DNA from: Austwickia sp040006675
GTDB taxonomy: Bacteria > Actinomycetota > Actinomycetes > Actinomycetales > Dermatophilaceae
Reading direction: 5' to 3'
Length of the DNA stretch: 17,790 bases
Assembly: GCA_040006675.1 (NCBI GenBank)
Contig: JBDTWM010000054.1
Coordinates: 1 to 17,790 of the forward strand
The position numbers were made by a program, and so were the translations under genes. Position 1 is the stretch's first letter. Each line of letters starts with the position of its first letter. The notes below the pieces were generated by a model that was not told the origin of the DNA, did not search any database, and saw only the letters and a program-made list of their open reading frames with translations. Below are positions 14,149 through 17,790 of this stretch, piece after piece.

Positions 14149-14934
14149 TCATGCCAGCAGGAGCAGGCTGACGCCCATGATGGCCATACCCGCCATCACC
14201 CCGTAGACCGCGGCGTGATGATCGCCAAACTCATGTGCGCTGGGCAGCAACTCGTCGACCGAGATGAACACCATGATTCCGGCGATCACGGAGAAGGTGA
14301 GACCCGTCACCATGTCGGTCAGGTAGGGCGCCAGCAGGAGGTAGCCGATCACAGCGCCCGCGGGTTCGGCGAGGCCGGAGCCGAACGAGTACAGGAACGC
14401 GCGCGACCTCGAGCCGGTGGCCTGATATACGGGCACGGCCACCGCGACGCCTTCGGGCACGTTGTGGATCGCGACCGCCACCGCGACGGGCAGGCCGATC
14501 TGCGGGTCGGTGAGAGCTGCCATGAAGGTGGCGAACCCCTCGGGGAAGTTGTGGATCGCGAGCGCCAGCGCGGTCATCAGGCCGGTGCGCATGAGCATGG
14601 CCCGCCGATACGCCTCGCTGTCGAGTGGCTCGTGAGGATTGACCTCGCTGGGGATGAGGCGGTCGATGACCCCGACGATCGATGCACCGACAAAGAACGC
14701 ACCCATCGCGACCCAGCCCGCACGAGATGCGCCGACGGTCCCGGTCACGAGGTCGCGAGCCTGGGGGAGGAGCTCGATCAGCGAGACATAGATCATCACT
14801 CCCGCGGACACGCCGAGGCTGGCGCCGAGGAAGCGGGGGCCGGGGCGGCGGCGGGCGAGCGCCAAGACGCTGCCCAGCCCGGTCGCGAGGCCGGCGAACA
14901 AGGACAGTCCGAAGGCGAACCACACGTTGCCCAC
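14149..14934 (-). CDS. ZIP family divalent metal transporter (ZupT-like)
   Basis: This 261-residue membrane protein imports zinc or other divalent metals such as iron or manganese. It has about eight hydrophobic segments. The two metal-site motifs are HNFPEG (128-133) and HNVPEG (157-162) in the fourth and fifth helices, as in ZupT, and SVDELLPSAHEF (225-236) lies in a later helix. The cytoplasmic loop between the third and fourth helices is short and contains one HEP only, not a His-rich run. The GTG at 14934 has GGAGG six bases upstream. It is preceded by a methyltransferase gene on the same strand, 122 bases away. No metal-regulator site is recognised. Confidence 0.92.
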   Translation of the reverse strand: MGNVWFAFGLSLFAGLATGLGSVLALARRRPGPRFLGASLGVSAGVMIYVSLIELLPQARDLVTGTVGASRAGWVAMGAFFVGASIVGVIDRLIPSEVNPHEPLDSEAYRRAMLMRTGLMTALALAIHNFPEGFATFMAALTDPQIGLPVAVAVAIHNVPEGVAVAVPVYQATGSRSRAFLYSFGSGLAEPAGAVIGYLLLAPYLTDMVTGLTFSVIAGIMVFISVDELLPSAHEFGDHHAAVYGVMAGMAIMGVSLLLLA

Positions 14935-14991
14935 GCCCTACCTCCGCCCCGGCCCGCCCTGATGCCAGGCCTAGGGTAGCGGGGTGCTCCG

Positions 14992-15034
14992 CTCCGCTTC
15001 GCGGAGTCCGGAAGGCCCGACGGGCGCGTCGCCC
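14992..15034 (-). terminator. Two hairpins downstream of the methyltransferase gene
   Basis: CTCCGC-TTC-GCGGAG (14992-15006) and GGGCG-CGT-CGCCC (15022-15034) are two short stems within 65 bases after the methyltransferase stop. Together they are a plausible termination region upstream of the ZIP gene. Neither has a T-run. Confidence 0.38.
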
Positions 15035-15056
15035 CGGCGGCCGACCCGCGTGTCGC

Positions 15057-15905
15057 TCAGGCCACGCGCGCGAGGATCTCGCCGTGCGTCATGGAGAAGT
15101 ACGCGTCGGGGTCGGCTCCCCACTCCCGCCAGGCGTCGGCGATTCGCGCCAGCTGCGCCTCGTCGGCGAGGCCGAGGTCACGGGCCTGCTCCGCGAAGGA
15201 AGACTCGACGGCCCGCCGGGCCCACGTGTTGGCCCACCAGGTCGTCCCCTGCTCGTCGGCGTACCACCAGCAGGTGGCCGAGACGGTGACCTCAGCGAAC
15301 CCCGCCCGACGCGCCCACCCGCGCAACCGGCGCCCCGCGTCGCAATGAACGCCATGGGCCCGCGTCAGCGCTCGGTAGACAGTTCGCCACGCGTCCAGCC
15401 CCGAGTGGTCAGGCCACCAGCGCATCGAACCGTAGTCGCAGTCGCGGACCGCGACGATCCCGCCGGGCGCGACCACGCGGGCCATCTCTGCGAGCGCACC
15501 GACGGGGTCCACCAGGTGCTGCAGCACCTGGTGCGCGTGGACCACGTCGAAGGAGCCGCCCTCGTACGGCAAACAGGCCACGTCTGCCGTCTCGAACCGC
15601 GTGGTGACGTCGCCGCGTCGGATGGCCTCCGCGCGGGCGGCCTCGATCGCGGCGGGTGCGCTGTCGACCCCGACCACGAGGGGGGAGCTCGTGGAGTCCG
15701 CCGTTGCGACGGCCGCGGCGAGGTCGAGGGTGATCGTGCCGGGCCCGCAGCCGACGTCGAGGACGCGCATGCCGGGACGAAGATGTGGCAGGAGATAGGC
15801 GGCGCTGTCGGCCGCCGTTCGGGTGCCGTGGGCGGCCAGGACGCTCGCGTGGTGTCCGTGGACGTAGCGAGGGCCGTCAAGAGCAGAGTCCGTCACCTGC
15901 ATCAT
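15057..15905 (-). CDS. Class I SAM-dependent methyltransferase (Methyltransf_11/UbiE-like)
   Basis: This 282-residue cytosolic protein has a standard class I SAM-binding core. Motif I is VLDVGCGPGTITLDLA (48-63), motif II ends in VVGVDSAP (77-84), and the later pieces FETADVACLPYEGGSFDVVHAHQVLQHL and RVVAPGG follow the UbiE/Methyltransf_11 pattern. The C-terminal third carries several Trp residues (GWARRAGF, WWYADEQG, WWANTW) that may form a substrate pocket. The ATG at 15905 is followed at once by a second ATG; the upstream sequence is relatively AT-rich and shows no ribosome site, so a leaderless transcript is possible. The methyl acceptor cannot be inferred. It is not closely similar to either half of the double methyltransferase beyond the shared fold. 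Confidence 0.87.
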   Translation of the reverse strand: MMQVTDSALDGPRYVHGHHASVLAAHGTRTAADSAAYLLPHLRPGMRVLDVGCGPGTITLDLAAAVATADSTSSPLVVGVDSAPAAIEAARAEAIRRGDVTTRFETADVACLPYEGGSFDVVHAHQVLQHLVDPVGALAEMARVVAPGGIVAVRDCDYGSMRWWPDHSGLDAWRTVYRALTRAHGVHCDAGRRLRGWARRAGFAEVTVSATCWWYADEQGTTWWANTWARRAVESSFAEQARDLGLADEAQLARIADAWREWGADPDAYFSMTHGEILARVA

Positions 15906-15961
15906 GATGACAAATGATCGCTATTCGAGACTGACTGTCTTGTGATGCGACCGAATGGATG
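15906..15961. promoter_or_regulatory. AT-rich spacer upstream of the methyltransferase
   Basis: This 56-base gap is markedly more AT-rich than the surroundings, which suits a minus-strand promoter for the methyltransferase. Exact promoter boxes are not assigned. Confidence 0.3.
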
Positions 15962-16918
15962 TCAGTCGATGTGGTCCGCGGAGGTGAGTCGCTGCGCCAT
16001 CCACTGCAGGATGTCGGTGGTGACCTCGCCGCGGTTGGTCTCGTGAAGGAGTTCGTGGCGTCCACCCTGGTATACCCGCAGCATCACGTCGCTGACCCCC
16101 GCGTCGGTGTACTGCTTCTCCACCTGCAGGCCCGCCCGTTCCCCGCCGACCGGGTCGTCCCCACCCACCAGGATGAGGATCGGCAGGTCCGACGGGACGC
16201 CGTCGCAACCCGCGTGGACACTCCGGACGCCCGCGATGAGGTCCGCGTAAAAGGTGGTCGTGCACACGAACCCGCACCAGGGGTCGGCGACGTACGCGTC
16301 CACCTGCTCGTGGTCGCGCGACAGCCACTCGAAGTCGGTGCGGGCCTTGCCGCCGTGGGTGAAGGGCTGGTTGAACCGGCCGAACAGCAGTTTGTCCATG
16401 AGCGGGCTGCGGGCCGACCGCCCGCGCAGCCGCGTTTCCACCCGTGCCGCCGTGACCCCGGCCAGGCCGGAAAGTCCGGGGTTGTTGCTCACGCCCGACA
16501 GGATCAAGGCGGCCAGCCCCTCCCCGTACTCCCGTGCGTACGTCCTCGCCATCGAGCTGCCCATACTGTGCCCGAACAGGATGATCGGCACGCCGGGGTG
16601 CGTACCGTCAATGTGCGCGGTCACCGTCGCGAGGTCCTCGACGGCCCGCTGCCACCCGTGGGAGTCCGCGAGGTGCCCGGCCCGCTCCAGGGATCCTGCC
16701 GTCCGGCCGTGGCCCCGGTGGTCATCGGCGTAGAGCGCGTACCCGGCGTCGGTCAGCGCCCGGGCGAACCCCTCGTACCGCGCGGCGTGCTCTGCCATCC
16801 CGTGCGCCACCTGCACGACCGCGCGAGCCCCTCCCGGCAACTCCTGCTCGGGGAGCCAGGAATGGACGAAAAGCTCGGTGCCATCAGTGGTCACCAGAAC
16901 CCGCTCGCCCGTCCGCAT
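15962..16918 (-). CDS. Monoacylglycerol lipase/lysophospholipase-like alpha/beta hydrolase
   Basis: This 318-residue protein belongs to the Hydrolase_4 (PldB/monoglyceride lipase) group, which cleaves monoacylglycerols or lysophospholipids. Landmarks are VVQVAHGMAEHAARYEGF (34-51) with the oxyanion HGM, YADDHRGHGRT (63-73), the nucleophile elbow GHSMGS with Ser118, Asp255 in VGGDDPVGG and His288 in GGRHELLHE. There is no signal peptide or membrane segment, so it likely acts in the cytosol or at the membrane surface. The ATG at 16918 is the only reasonable start, right before the substrate-domain beta strand. A strong hairpin separates it from the response regulator upstream, so it may have its own promoter. 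Length is normal for the family. Confidence 0.9.
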   Translation of the reverse strand: MRTGERVLVTTDGTELFVHSWLPEQELPGGARAVVQVAHGMAEHAARYEGFARALTDAGYALYADDHRGHGRTAGSLERAGHLADSHGWQRAVEDLATVTAHIDGTHPGVPIILFGHSMGSSMARTYAREYGEGLAALILSGVSNNPGLSGLAGVTAARVETRLRGRSARSPLMDKLLFGRFNQPFTHGGKARTDFEWLSRDHEQVDAYVADPWCGFVCTTTFYADLIAGVRSVHAGCDGVPSDLPILILVGGDDPVGGERAGLQVEKQYTDAGVSDVMLRVYQGGRHELLHETNRGEVTTDILQWMAQRLTSADHID

Positions 16919-16937
16919 GACTCAGGGTAGCTCGCAA

Positions 16938-16955
16938 CCCGCCGTGCTCGGCGGG
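16938..16955 (-). terminator. Strong hairpin terminator after the response regulator
   Basis: CCCGCCG (16938-16944) and CGGCGGG (16949-16955) form a perfect seven-pair stem with a four-base loop, 16 bases past the response-regulator stop on the minus strand. Two T residues follow. It is the best terminator candidate in the window and lies just upstream of the hydrolase start. Confidence 0.55.
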
Positions 16956-16971
16956 AGGTAGTCCGCCGCTG

Positions 16972-17673
16972 TCAGGCGTAGGCCTCGCCGGGGCGGCGCA
17001 GGCGTGGTTGCACGAGGCCCAACTCGCAGGCGCGCACGAGCACCTGCACGCGGTTGTTCACGCCGAACTTCTGCGTGAGCTGGCTGAGCCGAGACTTCAC
17101 CGCAGCCTCCGACAGGAACAGCTCCGCAGCGATGTCGGCGTTGCTGAGGCCCTGCGCGAGCAGCTTGACGACGGCCAGTTCCCGCCCGCTCAGAGCCTCG
17201 GACGCGCCGTCGTCGAGCAGCTGAAGCGGGTGTTCCGGCGGCCCTTGGTGGGAGCGGACGGCCTGGACGAGATCGCTCGTGACGGCGGGCGACAGGACGT
17301 TCTGGCCGTCCCGGACGTCGCGGATCGCTTGGACGAGGGCCTCGGGCTCGATGTCCTTCAGCAGATATCCGCTCGCGCCTGCCCGGAGCGCTGGCACGAT
17401 CGTCTCGGTGGTCCCGAAGGTCGTGACGGCGATGATCTTCACGGCGGGTTGGGTGGCGTGAATCCTGCGGGTGGCGTCGATGCCGTTGAGCAACGGCATC
17501 TGCAGATCCATCAGGACGATGTCGGGCTTGAGCTGCGCGCATCGCTCGACCGCGTCGACGCCGTTGACGGCTTCGCCGACGACGATCAGGTCCGGGGCGG
17601 CAGAGACAAACATCTTCAGGGCCTGGAGCATCAGCTGTTCGTCGTCCACGATCACGACAGTGGTGACAGACAT
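16972..17673 (-). CDS. NarL/FixJ family two-component response regulator
   Basis: This 233-residue protein has a receiver domain (about 4-120) and a LuxR-type helix-turn-helix (about 158-222). Receiver residues are visible: acidic pair Asp10-Asp11, phospho-acceptor Asp56 in IVLMDLQMP, the Thr of IAVTTFG and Lys106 in GYLLKD. The DNA-binding domain shows LSGRELAVVKLLAQGLSNADIAAELFLSEAAVKSRLSQL. The ATG at 17673 has GAGGGGG about six bases upstream. Its sensor kinase is not in the window; a gene starting divergently at 17784 could be anything. In this subgroup the regulator is activated by phosphorylation from a histidine kinase and then binds DNA as a dimer. A perfect 14-bp direct repeat about 50 bases upstream may be its or another regulator's site. 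Confidence 0.92.
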   Translation of the reverse strand: MSVTTVVIVDDEQLMLQALKMFVSAAPDLIVVGEAVNGVDAVERCAQLKPDIVLMDLQMPLLNGIDATRRIHATQPAVKIIAVTTFGTTETIVPALRAGASGYLLKDIEPEALVQAIRDVRDGQNVLSPAVTSDLVQAVRSHQGPPEHPLQLLDDGASEALSGRELAVVKLLAQGLSNADIAAELFLSEAAVKSRLSQLTQKFGVNNRVQVLVRACELGLVQPRLRRPGEAYA

Positions 17674-17721
17674 TCCGCGCCCCCTCTTATCACTCCTGGG
17701 ATAGGGTCAGATAGTCGTGAT

Positions 17722-17749
17722 TGTGACAGTCGCCCTGTGACAGTCGCCC
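17722..17749. promoter_or_regulatory. Perfect 14-bp tandem direct repeat between divergent genes
   Basis: TGTGACAGTCGCCC occurs twice, back to back (17722-17735 and 17736-17749), in the 110-base gap between the response regulator and the plus-strand gene at the edge. Direct repeats of this size next to a NarL-type regulator suggest an operator, possibly for autoregulation. This is inferred from position only. Confidence 0.5.
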
Positions 17750-17783
17750 CGGGGGCGGAGACCATTCGTGCGAGGAGTAGCTG

Positions 17784-17790
17784 ATGAAGC
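17784..17790 (+). CDS. Start of a divergent gene cut by the window edge
   Basis: An ATG at 17784 follows a GAGGAG ribosome site (17772-17777) by six bases, so a plus-strand gene probably starts here. Only Met-Lys and one further base are visible, so nothing can be said about its product. Confidence 0.4.

Noticed and set aside
14215..14979. Long plus-strand open frame opposite the ZIP transporter
   Set aside because: It is a His/Glu/Arg-rich shadow; the opposite strand has clear ZIP motifs.
1..17790. CRISPR array or anti-phage island
   Set aside because: The repeats are too short or unspaced for CRISPR, and no cas, nuclease or toxin-antitoxin gene is visible.

Overview
The window is very GC-rich DNA with dense, short-spaced genes and frequent GTG starts. 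Its families are typical of high-GC Gram-positive bacteria: a twin-arginine lipoprotein, a CGNR zinc-finger regulator, an Abhydrolase_9 membrane protein and NarL/FixJ regulation. I read it as a chromosomal segment of an actinomycete, possibly Micrococcales. The species cannot be fixed from the sequence alone. I count eighteen complete genes and the first codons of a nineteenth; fifteen run on the minus strand. I see no RNA genes, insertion sequences, CRISPR arrays or phage genes.

Left part (1-3608): a short repeat block at the edge is followed on the minus strand by a PatB/MalY-type PLP carbon-sulfur lyase, a YbgC-type thioesterase, an unrecognised acidic protein and a bacteriohemerythrin. 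The gap between the lyase and thioesterase genes holds a plus-strand stretch of 24 codons that reads like the signalling tip of a methyl-accepting chemotaxis protein. It looks like the scar of a lost chemoreceptor gene.

Middle (3609-12052): an Abhydrolase_9 membrane protein points right and converges on a two-gene minus-strand unit (GNAT acetyltransferase, then a Lipase_2-like esterase). A 358-base gene-free stretch follows. Next come an orphan Tat/lipoprotein sugar-type solute-binding protein (+), a small four-helix membrane protein (-), a double-domain SAM methyltransferase (-), an ECHDC3-like crotonase-fold protein (-) and a membrane-anchored glutaredoxin-like protein (+).

Right part (12117-17790): all complete genes are on the minus strand. 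They are an AI-2E/PerM family transporter overlapping a CGNR zinc-finger regulator, a ZupT-like ZIP metal transporter, a SAM methyltransferase, a monoacylglycerol-lipase-like hydrolase and a NarL/FixJ response regulator. At the right edge a plus-strand gene starts divergently from the response regulator, with a 14-bp direct repeat between them.

Functionally this is mostly ordinary housekeeping and accessory metabolism rather than one coherent system. The points most worth a second look are the chemoreceptor scar, an 8-bp tandem array in the leader of the double methyltransferase (with a related motif 7 kb away), the fused methyltransferase itself, the crotonase lacking both usual catalytic glutamates, the orphan binding protein with an in-frame tandem repeat, and the repeat in the response-regulator promoter region. 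I did not find a convincing new multigene system.
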